Shown here: positions 17,037 to 25,622 of the stretch, piece after piece
Position numbering within the stretch: the stretch's first letter is position 1
Layout: the number at the start of each line of letters is the position of its first letter
Origin: Myxococcota bacterium
GTDB taxonomy: Bacteria; Myxococcota_A; UBA9160; UBA4427
DNA length: 64,000 nucleotides
Direction of reading: 5' to 3'
NCBI GenBank assembly: GCA_028278345.1
Contig: JANQEL010000151.1
Span: 1-64,000, forward strand
Notes under the pieces: model-generated
What the model was told of the DNA's origin: nothing
Databases searched by the model: none
The model's input: the letters and a program-made list of their open reading frames with translations, nothing else
Made by a program: the position numbers and the translations under genes

Positions 17037-20003
17037 ATGGCCAACTCGCCTTCCACGATCTCGGGTCGCCTCCGAGGCGTTGTCGTCGTGACGCTCTCAC
17101 TGTTCCTTCTCTCGGGATGCAAGGGAAGCAGTGGATCGTCGGGCGATTCGCGAGACGCCCCGAAGTCAGCGAACGACGAGCACGTCAGAGTCGAGTTCGC
17201 TGCAGTCAGCTCCCGGGATGTCATCGACAGTCCCGAGGGAGGTGGCTCGATCGTCGCCCGGCAGTTGTTCATCGATCTCGACGATGATCTTTCGCTCGAA
17301 GAGATCGATCAATTCCTCGAGGGGATCGGTCTCGAGCGCATCGGATTCATCGGTGGCGTGAACCAGGTGACGGCCAGGATCGTCGACGGACGCACGGAAC
17401 TCCAGGCGCGCAGCGATGCCTCAGCATTCCTCGGCGTCGAGCGTGTCGTCTTGAATCGCATGCTCACCGTCGAAACCCTCGCGGGCGCGGTTCGCCCCAT
17501 ACTCGACACGCGCGCGAGCGACCCTGATGCCCCCATTCCGATCGAGTTCTCCTCCGAAGAGACGAAACGCAATTGGCCGCACTATCTGATGGACACGATG
17601 CCGGGGCTCGCGCTCGCCGATGCAGCCTTGGAAGACCGTCCCCTGCAGGAAGTCGTTCTCGCCGTGGTCGACCCCTCGGGCTTTCAGCTCCCGACTACGG
17701 ATTCAGAGGATCCAGTGTTCCGCCCCAGGCTCTCGCTGCTTTCACCTCGCACGGAAGATTCGGACCTGGCCGGCCGAATCGTCGCACCGACCGGGATCGA
17801 GTTGGTGATCGAACCGTCGAACTCGACGCGTTCGGTGGGGTTCACGACCGGAAACGTCAGCCCCGCTTCGAACCGCCTGATCGGATTCGATTCGATGGAG
17901 CGTGTACTTCTTCACGGCCTTGGCGTATCGGCGACGGCACTCGGCGGCGGGCAGGACGTTCGCGGTACCAACCGACACTCGAGTCTCCGACCCATCCGCA
18001 CCAGCATTCTCGGAGTGTGTTCCGCAGATGACCGCTTTTCCTGTTCCAGTGACATCCATTGTGCGTTCGAAGGTGCCGGAACCTGCATCCTGCCCGCGAC
18101 GCCCACGATCTCGACCGACTGGTTCGCGTCGACGTTTGCGGAGATTGCGAACCAACCCGACATCGATGGGGATGACATCACTCGGGTGCTGAGCGTGAGC
18201 TTCGGCTATGGGCAGACGCTCACGTTCACACAAGATCAGGTCCGTGACTTCTCGGCCATGCTGCGACCGCACATGGAGCGCTTCATCAGCGGAAACCGCA
18301 TCATCGTTCTGGCGGCCGGAAACGAGTTCGACATGACGAGGAACCGCCCAATGCCATCGCTGGGCCCTCCGCGCAGCGCCAACCGGCTGGCCCCGGGCGC
18401 TTCGCTCCTCGAGCAGGGGCTCATGGTCGTGGGCGCAACTTCACTCGTGCGTGCGGCCGGGGTGGATGACGTGATCTGGGACGAATCGGACCGCGAAGGT
18501 CATCCATCCTTTTCGAATACCGGCGCGAACGTTTCCGTTTCGGCGCCGGGCCACCTCGTCCCGGTTCTGACCTGGGATCTGGAAACCGTCGAGCCCGCAT
18601 CGGGCACGTCGTACTCTGCGCCCTACGTCGCCGGTCTTGCGGCAGAGATGTTCAGCCTGGATGGCGCGATCAGCAACGCGGAAGTGATCGACATCATCCA
18701 GCGAACCGCCGACGATCTCGGTGCCCCGGGCGGTGACGATCTCTACGGCTTCGGTCGCATCAACGTCTGGAAGGCGATCCTGACGCTATTGAATCGACAC
18801 GAACTCCCCGATGAACCCGCGTGGCTCGGCGTGAGATTCCGATCTTCGGTCGCACTGCCCATCGACCAGTTCCGGATCGATGGAGAGGTGTTGCCGGTCG
18901 CTCGCGTTCATCAGAAGCACGTCCTGAACGTTGCGCCGGACCAAGGCGACAACACTCGTGAGGTTCCCTTCTTCGAAGGTGCCGTGGCTGGCGATGCGCA
19001 GTTCACCAACCAGTTTTCGTTCAACACCGACGTGTTCGATCGCGCCGATGACGGGATCGTATTGCTGGAGGTTCTGCGCGAGAACGAAGCACCGGTGTAT
19101 CAGACGCCCGTTCGCCTGGAGGACCTGGTGAACCTTCGACCCCTCGATACGACCATCGACGACCACGTCATCTCTTTCGACGTCCAGGAGGTCGTCTCCA
19201 CGATCTATGGGGTCGTGAGAGATGAGCGAACTGCGACTCCGCTCATGGGTGCGACCGTCACCTATACCGACTTCAACGGGGCGCGAGTGGCGACCACGAC
19301 CGATGCGAACGGCGCCTATACGATCTACGATGCGATGGCAGATGCCAGCTTCGATCTGGAAACCGCCAGCGCTGGCCTGGCGGGTGTTGCTGAACCGATC
19401 GATACGACGGCGTTCATGTCCACCCACCTGAACTTCGTGCTCGGGCCGCCACCACCGAATCCCACGCCGATGAGCACCTTCACTGCGAGTGACGAGGGGT
19501 GGTTCGTCGGCCCGCGAGCCGACAACTTCGGTGACATCACGGGCGGGGGGCGTCCGATTCATCGGATCTTCGGCGGCAACCCCGGTGGCCATATTCTGTG
19601 GGATCAGCTCGGGCCCGGTACCTACTACTTCTTCGGCGCTCCCTCGAAGTTCCGCGGGGACCACAGCGGCGCATTCGGAAGGCACCTGACCTTCGATCTG
19701 AAGCAATCGAGTGACGAATTGCTGAACCCGCTGGCAGCGCCATTTGTCGTCATGACCGACGGTACGAAGTATGTCTACACCTTCACGTCGAGCAATCCGG
19801 GCGAAGCCTGGACACCGTTCAGGATTCGACTCGACGCCTCGGAAGACTGGCGGGTGACCACCAATTGGCTCTCGTCGTCGGCGGCCACCGACGATGACAT
19901 CCGCGACGTGCTCGGCGCGATCAGCGACCTGCGAATTCGAGGCGAGTTTGGAATAGGCGGGGATACGGGCGAACTCGACAACGTCGTGCTCGGTGCCGAC
20001 TGA
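17037..20003 (+). CDS. Secreted subtilisin-like (S8) protease lipoprotein with Cys-rich insert and laminin B-type C-terminal domain
   Basis: A protein of 988 residues. The N-terminal signal VVVVTLSLFLLSGCKGSS ends in a lipobox (Cys near residue 25). The S8 triad can be assigned as D212 (VVDPSGF), H293 (HGLGVSATA) and S525 (SGTSYSAPYVAG). Between His and Ser lies a small Cys cluster (C328, C336, C342, C350; SCSSDIHC and GAGTC). After the protease come a carboxypeptidase-regulatory-like beta sandwich (about 715-800, IYGVVRDERTATPLMGATV) and a C-terminal module (about 810-988) whose YYFFGAPSKFRGDHSGAFG resembles a laminin B domain. The ATG at 17037 is chosen for the signal; it has no clear ribosome binding site. 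Base composition is a little less GC-rich than that of the neighbours. Substrate unknown. Confidence 0.85.
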   Translation: MANSPSTISGRLRGVVVVTLSLFLLSGCKGSSGSSGDSRDAPKSANDEHVRVEFAAVSSRDVIDSPEGGGSIVARQLFIDLDDDLSLEEIDQFLEGIGLERIGFIGGVNQVTARIVDGRTELQARSDASAFLGVERVVLNRMLTVETLAGAVRPILDTRASDPDAPIPIEFSSEETKRNWPHYLMDTMPGLALADAALEDRPLQEVVLAVVDPSGFQLPTTDSEDPVFRPRLSLLSPRTEDSDLAGRIVAPTGIELVIEPSNSTRSVGFTTGNVSPASNRLIGFDSMERVLLHGLGVSATALGGGQDVRGTNRHSSLRPIRTSILGVCSADDRFSCSSDIHCAFEGAGTCILPATPTISTDWFASTFAEIANQPDIDGDDITRVLSVSFGYGQTLTFTQDQVRDFSAMLRPHMERFISGNRIIVLAAGNEFDMTRNRPMPSLGPPRSANRLAPGASLLEQGLMVVGATSLVRAAGVDDVIWDESDREGHPSFSNTGANVSVSAPGHLVPVLTWDLETVEPASGTSYSAPYVAGLAAEMFSLDGAISNAEVIDIIQRTADDLGAPGGDDLYGFGRINVWKAILTLLNRHELPDEPAWLGVRFRSSVALPIDQFRIDGEVLPVARVHQKHVLNVAPDQGDNTREVPFFEGAVAGDAQFTNQFSFNTDVFDRADDGIVLLEVLRENEAPVYQTPVRLEDLVNLRPLDTTIDDHVISFDVQEVVSTIYGVVRDERTATPLMGATVTYTDFNGARVATTTDANGAYTIYDAMADASFDLETASAGLAGVAEPIDTTAFMSTHLNFVLGPPPPNPTPMSTFTASDEGWFVGPRADNFGDITGGGRPIHRIFGGNPGGHILWDQLGPGTYYFFGAPSKFRGDHSGAFGRHLTFDLKQSSDELLNPLAAPFVVMTDGTKYVYTFTSSNPGEAWTPFRIRLDASEDWRVTTNWLSSSAATDDDIRDVLGAISDLRIRGEFGIGGDTGELDNVVLGAD

Positions 20004-20145
20004 GTGAGGGGTCGATGTGGCGACCGGGACCAGTCGGGGAAGCGTTGTGCGAGTGGCTCCCGCATGTGACGCTCCGGGGTTCTGGTGCATTCATGTAGAG
20101 TGAGCCCCGATCGGAACTCGAAGAGAACAGAACAGGAGTGACGCC

Positions 20146-20997
20146 ATGTCGGACTACCTCGAGACGCTCGACATCGACCAGGTTCTGCCCGCCACGCTCG
20201 AGTTGGCGACGAACGTTCTACTCGCAATCGCGATCCTGCTGTTGGGTTACTGGATCGCAGGGCGGGTGGGCCGTCTGATCACCCGGGCCGGAGATCGCTA
20301 TGAACAGCTCGACAGCACGCTCTTCACGTTCCTGGGCAGCATTGCCCGCTACGTCGTTCTGGCCTTCACCTTCATCGCGGTGTTGAACCGCTTCGGCGTC
20401 GAGACCACCTCGATCGTGGCTCTCCTCGGCGCCGCCGGACTCGCGATCGGCCTCGCCCTCCAGGGTGCGATGTCCAACCTTGCGGCCGGCGTCATGTTGA
20501 TGGTCTTCCGACCCTACAGGGTCGGTGATTTCGCCGAAGTCGCCGGGATCTTCGGTCTCGTGGACGGCATCGATCTGTTCACCACGAACCTCAAGACCTT
20601 CGACAATCAACACGTCATCGTTCCCAATGGCAGTATCTGGGGCGAGAAGATCGTCAACCACAGTCACCACCCCATCCGCGGCGTCGACATGCATTTCGGA
20701 ATCTCGTACGACTCCGACATCGATCTGGCCCGCAGCACGATCAGCGGCGTCCTTTCATCCCATCCGCACGTGTTGAACGACCCCGCTCCCTTCGTCGAAG
20801 TCGAAACCTTGAACGACAGTTCGGTCGACTTCCTGGTGCGCCCGTTCTGCGACGGTGCGCACTACTTCGATCTGCTCTATTCGCTGCCGGAGCGAGTGAA
20901 GAAGGCGCTCGACGGAGCGGGCATCGAGATCCCCTTCCCGCACCGCAAGGTGATCGTCTTCAATGGGGAGAATCCCGGCGAGTCGGTCGGGGGATAG
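20146..20997 (+). CDS. mscS: Small-conductance mechanosensitive channel (MscS family)
   Basis: A protein of 283 residues, the size of E. coli MscS. Three membrane helices lie at about 20-40, 65-85 and 88-120. The pore helix region reads GAAGLAIGLALQGAMSNLAAGVMLMVFRPYRVGDF, the diagnostic MscS signature with small residues packing the pore. The soluble beta domain (VDGIDLFTTNLKTFDNQHVIVPNG) and an alpha/beta end (GAGIEIPFPHRKV) follow. The channel releases solutes on osmotic downshock. AACAGGAGTGACGCC before the ATG gives a good ribosome binding site. It is a single gene. Confidence 0.96.
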   Translation: MSDYLETLDIDQVLPATLELATNVLLAIAILLLGYWIAGRVGRLITRAGDRYEQLDSTLFTFLGSIARYVVLAFTFIAVLNRFGVETTSIVALLGAAGLAIGLALQGAMSNLAAGVMLMVFRPYRVGDFAEVAGIFGLVDGIDLFTTNLKTFDNQHVIVPNGSIWGEKIVNHSHHPIRGVDMHFGISYDSDIDLARSTISGVLSSHPHVLNDPAPFVEVETLNDSSVDFLVRPFCDGAHYFDLLYSLPERVKKALDGAGIEIPFPHRKVIVFNGENPGESVGG

Positions 20998-21011
20998 TTC
21001 GAGACGCGCGG

Positions 21012-21599
21012 CTATAGCGACCGCGCAGTCGACCGCTTCCACGGCACCCGCGTCGCGAGCAGTGCGGCGACGATCGCGCCGTAGATCAGCGGCTCGAGGA
21101 GGTCGGCCTTCACGAGCCATAGGAAGTGCACCACCGCGAGGATCGCGGCCGCGTACACCAGCCGGTGAAGGGCGATCCACTTCTTCTTGAGCCGCTTCAC
21201 CGCACCCTTCGTCGAGGTCGCCGCGAGGGCGAGCAGGATCAGGAAGCTCGCGAAGCCGACGGTGATGTAGGGCCGTTCGAGGATGTCTTCGCCGAGGAAG
21301 GCGAAGTCGAAGCCAAGATCGAAGACGAGATAGGTGGCGAAGTGATGCGCGGCGTAGACGAAGGCGTATAGACCGAGGGTGCGGCGATGCGGCGCCAACC
21401 AGCTCCAACCCGTGAAGCGACGCAGCGGGGTCACCAGCAGGGTGAGGATCAGGAAGCGCAGCGCCCACTCGCCCGTTTCGTGGGTGAACTTCTCGACCGG
21501 GTCCGCACCGAGTTCGTCGAGAGAGAAGGCGATGACGAGTCCGACCAGCGGAAGCGCGCCCAGGATCGGGATACCGAATCGTTTGAGCGCGTCGCTCAC
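21012..21599 (-). CDS. msrQ: MsrQ, haem-containing membrane subunit of the periplasmic methionine sulfoxide reductase
   Basis: A protein of 195 residues with about six membrane helices. It passes electrons from the inner membrane to MsrP. Likely haem-ligand histidines sit in LAPHRRTLGLYAFVYAAHHF and ALHRLVYAAAILAVVHF. The GTG start at 21599 overlaps the msrP stop codon by one base (TAGTG), so translation is probably coupled. A longer open frame upstream on the same strand only runs under msrP and is rejected. Confidence 0.95.
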   Translation of the reverse strand: MSDALKRFGIPILGALPLVGLVIAFSLDELGADPVEKFTHETGEWALRFLILTLLVTPLRRFTGWSWLAPHRRTLGLYAFVYAAHHFATYLVFDLGFDFAFLGEDILERPYITVGFASFLILLALAATSTKGAVKRLKKKWIALHRLVYAAAILAVVHFLWLVKADLLEPLIYGAIVAALLATRVPWKRSTARSL

Positions 21600-22597
21600 T
21601 AATAGAACTTCCGCAGATCCATCCCGGCGTAAAGGGAGGCCACCTGCTCGCCGTAGCCGTTGAAGGGCAAGGTGGGTTGTTTGCCGAAGTTCCCGATGCG
21701 TCGCTCGCGCGCCTGGCTCCAACGCGGGTGATCGACCTCGGGATTGACGTTGGCGTAGAAACCGTATTCCCGCGGTGCGCTGATGTTCCAGCTCGTCGGT
21801 GGCTCCTTCTCCTGCAGGCGAATCTTCACGATCGACTTGATGCCTTTGAAGCCGTACTTCCAGGGCACGACGAGCCGCAGGGGGGCGCCGTTCTGGTTCG
21901 GAAGCGAGGCGCCGTACATCCCCACCGCGAGGATGCTGAGCGGGTGCATGGCTTCGTCGATGCGAAGTCCTTCGCGATAGGGCCAATCGAGCACGTTGCG
22001 GCGTTGCCCCGGCATCTGTTCGGGATCGTGCAGGGTTTCGAAGGCGACGTACTTCGCCTTCGAAGTGGGTTCGAAGCTCGAGAGGATCGCGCCGAGGGGG
22101 ACCCCCACCCAGGGGATCACCATCGACCACGCCTCGACGCAGCGCATGCGGTAGACGCGCTCTTCGAGGGTGTGCGGTGCGAGCAGGGTCTCGAGGGGAA
22201 TGCGTCCGGGTTTCGCGACTTCGCCTTCGACCACCACCGACCACGGCTCGGTCCTGAAAGCCCGGGCGTTGCGCGCGGGGTCGCTCTTGTCGGTGCCGAA
22301 CTCGTAGAAGTTGTTGTAACGCGAAGCGTCCCGATAGGTCGTGCGCTCTTCGTCGGTGCGGAAGCCGGCACCTTCGGGTTGGCTGAACGAGAGCTTCGCG
22401 TCTTCCGGCGGCTGCACGTCGCCGCGCGCTTCGGCTTCGCCGTCACCGAAACAGCCGGCGGCGAGGGTTCCACCCACGAATGCGCTCACCCCCTGTTGGA
22501 TGAAACGGCGGCGGTTCACCGCCAGGTGTTCAGGGGTGATCTGCGAACCGGGGATCGGCGCGCCCGCGGCCTGGTTCTTCGAGGTCTTGATCAGCAC
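21599..22597 (-). CDS. msrP: MsrP, periplasmic protein-methionine-sulfoxide reductase catalytic subunit
   Basis: About 332 residues. A twin-arginine signal ([21 protein letters not shown]) marks folded export with a molybdopterin cofactor. C153 in [17 protein letters not shown] is the expected molybdenum ligand. [29 protein letters not shown] and the tail DLRKFY are typical. The enzyme reduces oxidised methionines in envelope proteins. The GTG at 22597 is preferred since GGGAGAA lies 6 bp upstream. The operon with msrQ is intact. Confidence 0.96.
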   Translation of the reverse strand: MLIKTSKNQAAGAPIPGSQITPEHLAVNRRRFIQQGVSAFVGGTLAAGCFGDGEAEARGDVQPPEDAKLSFSQPEGAGFRTDEERTTYRDASRYNNFYEFGTDKSDPARNARAFRTEPWSVVVEGEVAKPGRIPLETLLAPHTLEERVYRMRCVEAWSMVIPWVGVPLGAILSSFEPTSKAKYVAFETLHDPEQMPGQRRNVLDWPYREGLRIDEAMHPLSILAVGMYGASLPNQNGAPLRLVVPWKYGFKGIKSIVKIRLQEKEPPTSWNISAPREYGFYANVNPEVDHPRWSQARERRIGNFGKQPTLPFNGYGEQVASLYAGMDLRKFY

Positions 22598-22687
22598 GTG
22601 GGGTTCTCCCGTTGGAGCCGAGTGTAACGGGGCCACCCGCACATCACGCTCTGCGCGAACCCATACGCGAGGCGCGGCCCCGAGGTT

Positions 22688-23791
22688 TCAGGATTCGATC
22701 GGGAGCAGGACCGAAAAGGTCGTACCTTCACCCACTTGCGTCTCGACGCGCATCTCGCCCCCGTGGCGTTCGATGATCTCGTGAGAGATCGAGAGACCGA
22801 GTCCGGTTCCTGCACCGACGGGCTTCGTCGTGAAGAAGGGGTCGAAGATCGAATCCAGCGCATCGGGTTCGATTCCCGATCCGTTGTCCTGGACACGCAC
22901 GACGGCGAGCCCTTCGCTCTCGCGAGTCTCGATGCGAATCGCTCCCGCGAGCTCGATCGCCTGGGCAGCGTTCACGATCAGGTTGAGGAAGACCTGCTTG
23001 AGTTGTTGCCCGATGCCCTGCACGCAGATCGAAGGGGCGTAGTCCTTGTCGACTCGGATCTGCGCACCCAGCTGGGGCGAGGCCACGCGCAACACACTAT
23101 CGAGCAGCTCGTTCAGTTCGACCGCGGCGGGAGCGGCGCTTCCGGAATGCGCAAAGCCCTTGATGTCGCGCACGATCGAGACCGCGCGTTCGACGCCTTC
23201 GAGGGATTCGTCGATCAGCTCTTCCCCTTCGCCGAGGATGATGCCGAGTTCTTCGTCGAGATCGCGGCCCTCGAACTGCTTCTGGACCACGAGCCAATCG
23301 TTGCGGAGTTGACCCAGATTGGCGCGCACGTAGGTGAGTGGGTTGTTGACCTCGTGGGCGACACCGGCTGCGAGTTCTCCCATCGAAGCCAGGCGCGCCG
23401 ACGTGGCGACGGCCTTCGCGGTGAAGGCCTCTTTCTTGCGGGCCGACTCGAGGGCTTCCCGGTCGCGGCGGATCTCGCCGATCATGCGATCGAAGTGGCG
23501 CGCGAGTTCGCCGATCTCGTCGTCGCGATCGCTTCCGATGTGGGTTTCGAGATCGCCCCCCTCGACCGCGCGACACGCCTCGGAGACCGCCGAGAGCGCG
23601 TCGGCGATCCTCCGCGCGACGATCAACCCGATGGCCATGCCGGGAAGCGCGCTCAACACCATCCCCCAGGCGATCACTTGCACGGGCTGGCCCTCGGGGC
23701 TGGTGGCGAAGACCAGCGCCATCACCAACCCGGTGAGCACGATCAACACCGTGGCTAGCGACATCAGGCGCAGGGAGAGGCCGAATCGCAT
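22688..23791 (-). CDS. Membrane sensor histidine kinase (HAMP-HisKA-HATPase)
   Basis: About 367 residues. Two membrane helices near residues 5-27 and 38-58 are separated by only about 12 residues, so there is practically no periplasmic sensor. A HAMP domain follows (about 58-115, VEGGDLETHIGSDRDDEIGELARHFDRM). The H box carries H146 (AAGVAHEVNNPL), and the HATPase domain has NLIVNAAQAI, DNGSGI and GAGTGLGLSISHEII. The NtrB/ZraS-like H box (HEVNNPL) suggests regulation of a sigma-54 activator or a soluble response regulator, but none is adjacent. It is transcribed away from the HD-GYP gene. The start may be the ATG at 23791 or a GTG two codons earlier. Confidence 0.93.
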   Translation of the reverse strand: MRFGLSLRLMSLATVLIVLTGLVMALVFATSPEGQPVQVIAWGMVLSALPGMAIGLIVARRIADALSAVSEACRAVEGGDLETHIGSDRDDEIGELARHFDRMIGEIRRDREALESARKKEAFTAKAVATSARLASMGELAAGVAHEVNNPLTYVRANLGQLRNDWLVVQKQFEGRDLDEELGIILGEGEELIDESLEGVERAVSIVRDIKGFAHSGSAAPAAVELNELLDSVLRVASPQLGAQIRVDKDYAPSICVQGIGQQLKQVFLNLIVNAAQAIELAGAIRIETRESEGLAVVRVQDNGSGIEPDALDSIFDPFFTTKPVGAGTGLGLSISHEIIERHGGEMRVETQVGEGTTFSVLLPIES

Positions 23792-23800
23792 GGCCACTGC

Positions 23801-23879
23801 ATCGGCGATTCGCGTGTGCTCCTAGACTTGCACCCCTGGTCGATCGCTTTACCCCGGAGTTCTCATCGCCGATCCGGGG
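23801..23879. promoter_or_regulatory. Nested inverted repeats in the kinase/HD-GYP divergent region
   Basis: ATCGGCGAT (23801-23809) recurs as its reverse complement ATCGCCGAT (23865-23873). Inside and around the second copy, CCCCGG (23852-23857) pairs with CCGGGG (23874-23879) across 16 nt. The repeats fall between the two divergent starts (23791 and 23954), where shared regulation would be expected. They may be operator half-sites or a leader hairpin. Confidence 0.35.
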
Positions 23880-23953
23880 CACAGGCAGCTCTCCAGCAAG
23901 TCCACCGCTCGGACGAAGAGTAGGCGTCGTTTCGGAACGAACCGGGGAGGCCC

Positions 23954-25240
23954 ATGGGCAAGCGTCGACGCTCGCGATCGATCTTCACGCAACCACTCGA
24001 TCGCTCGATCTTCGTCACCTACTTCCTGGGTGGCATCGTGCCCCTGATCGCCCTCGGCCTGGTCCTGCACTACCACGTCTTCCCGACACTGAAGAGTGAT
24101 CTTCCGATGACCCAGGCGATGCTGGGCGTGATCGGTGGGGTGTCACTCCTGAGTCTGGCTTCGTTCTTCGCGCTTCGTCGCATCTCCCTCGGCGCGATCG
24201 AGCGCATGAAGAGCGACAACCTTCGCCTCAAGAACATCCTCGCGGTTTCGCGCGAGCTCTCCACCTCGACCCACGCGCAGGCGGTGGCCGAGCTCTCCGT
24301 CGCGAGCGCACTTCGTCTCACGAGCGCGAAGCTCGCCTACCTGATGATGCGACCCTCTGACGACAAGCCCCTCGTGCTCGTCGAGTCGAGCGGTGAAGGA
24401 GCGCAGGGGGCGTTCGCCGCGAACGAAAGCCTGCTGCGCGAACTCGTCGAAGCCAGCATCGGAAACGGCGTGGCGACCCAGGTGCGGGCAGACATGAGCC
24501 AGGGCCTCGGCGCCGGCATCGCGTTCCCGATGATCAGCGAGAACGGCGCCACCGGCGCGCTCATCGTGATGAACCCGAGCGACAACGAAGGCGACTTCAG
24601 CCTCGAAGAGCGCGACGCCCTGATGACCCTCTCTTCGTTCACCGGCGTGAACATGCACAACGTCGAGTTGCAGGACGCCCAGCGCAACTTCTTCGCGCAC
24701 ATCACGGAGTTGCTGGTGAGCGCGATGGACGTCCACATCGATGGCCGCATGGGACACGCGAAGGCCGTCGCGGGTCTATCGTACCGACTCGCGCGCGAAC
24801 TCGATCTCTCCGAAGAGCGCATGCAGAACCTGCACTTCGCCGCGTTGCTCCACGACATCGGCATGCTGAAGGTCGAAGCGAAACACCAGCGCTCCCCCGG
24901 ACACTTCCAACGACATCCCCAGGTCGGGCACCGCATGCTCTCGCGCATCCGCCTGTGGGAGGATGTCGCGCCCATCGTGCTCTCCCACCACGAGTGGTGG
25001 GATGGTTCGGGTTATCCCGAAGCCATCGAGCGCGAGGACATCCCCTTCGAAGCCCGCATCATCGCCGTGGCGGATTGCTACGACGCGCTGATTCGCCCAG
25101 GCAAGCACCGCCTCGCCATGACCCCCGAGCAGGCGCTCAAGGAGATCCGCGACTACGCGGGTCGCCAGTTCGATCCGGCGGTCGCCGCCGCCCTCGAGCG
25201 CCTCGCCGAGCGGGGCGAGATCCCCAGTAGCGGCGCCTGA
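23954..25240 (+). CDS. Membrane GAF-like / HD-GYP domain protein, probable c-di-GMP phosphodiesterase
   Basis: A protein of 428 residues. Two membrane helices (about 18-40 and 55-75) precede a GAF-like sensory domain (about 95-245). The HD-GYP domain (about 255-420) keeps the HD pair H300/D301 (LLHDIGML), the H345-H346-E motif and DGSGYP, and the later IIAVADCYDALI. These are the metal ligands and signature of active c-di-GMP phosphodiesterases. CCGGGGAGGCCC precedes the ATG. It diverges from the sensor kinase at 22688. HD-GYP enzymes in this setting usually control motility or surface attachment. Confidence 0.9.
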   Translation: MGKRRRSRSIFTQPLDRSIFVTYFLGGIVPLIALGLVLHYHVFPTLKSDLPMTQAMLGVIGGVSLLSLASFFALRRISLGAIERMKSDNLRLKNILAVSRELSTSTHAQAVAELSVASALRLTSAKLAYLMMRPSDDKPLVLVESSGEGAQGAFAANESLLRELVEASIGNGVATQVRADMSQGLGAGIAFPMISENGATGALIVMNPSDNEGDFSLEERDALMTLSSFTGVNMHNVELQDAQRNFFAHITELLVSAMDVHIDGRMGHAKAVAGLSYRLARELDLSEERMQNLHFAALLHDIGMLKVEAKHQRSPGHFQRHPQVGHRMLSRIRLWEDVAPIVLSHHEWWDGSGYPEAIEREDIPFEARIIAVADCYDALIRPGKHRLAMTPEQALKEIRDYAGRQFDPAVAAALERLAERGEIPSSGA

Positions 25241-25622
25241 GGAAGGCCCGGAAGGCCGCCTCGCCCCGGGAGTTCTGCTTCCCCCATTGGGGTTTGCACC
25301 GGGTGTTGCGTAGTGCCTCGGGTTCCGGCGGTTGCCCCTGCCTTGCCGGTCGAATCGCTTCAATTCGAGGGGATTCGTGGTTTATCCCGCACCGCAAACG
25401 GTGCATGATGTCTGTGAGGCGGCCGTAAACCCCCCGGTCGCGGTCCGCCAGCGAGAACGAGCGAAACAACGCAGGGATGTGTCGGGACCGGACGGTCACG
25501 CATCGCCGTTACCCGGCCAGAGAGGAAAAGAGAGCAAGAGCAACCAAGACCGACTCGAAGTCGAGACATAGCCGCGGGCAGTCGTTCGCGATTCGCCCGC
25601 CGATAAAAGGGAGACCCAGCTC
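25241..25622 (+). other. 382-bp gene-free region upstream of the EF-G-like gene, with several hairpins
   Basis: I find no coding region here. Several short inverted repeats occur: TCGAAT/ATTCGA (around 25349-25369), a GCACCG-CAAA-CGGTGC stem-loop (25389-25404), GACCG/CGGTC (around 25486-25497) and CGACT/AGTCG (around 25551-25563). A strong GGGAGA ribosome binding site stands just before 25623. No known riboswitch or leader-peptide pattern is recognisable. A poor promoter match (TTCAAT, 16 bp, TTTATC at 25359-25386) is present. If transcription begins there, the leader would be about 230 nt long. Confidence 0.4.

Noticed and set aside
21600-22244. N-terminal extension of msrQ running under msrP
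   Set aside because: MsrQ is complete from the GTG at 21599; the upstream codons are antisense-like filler within the msrP reading.
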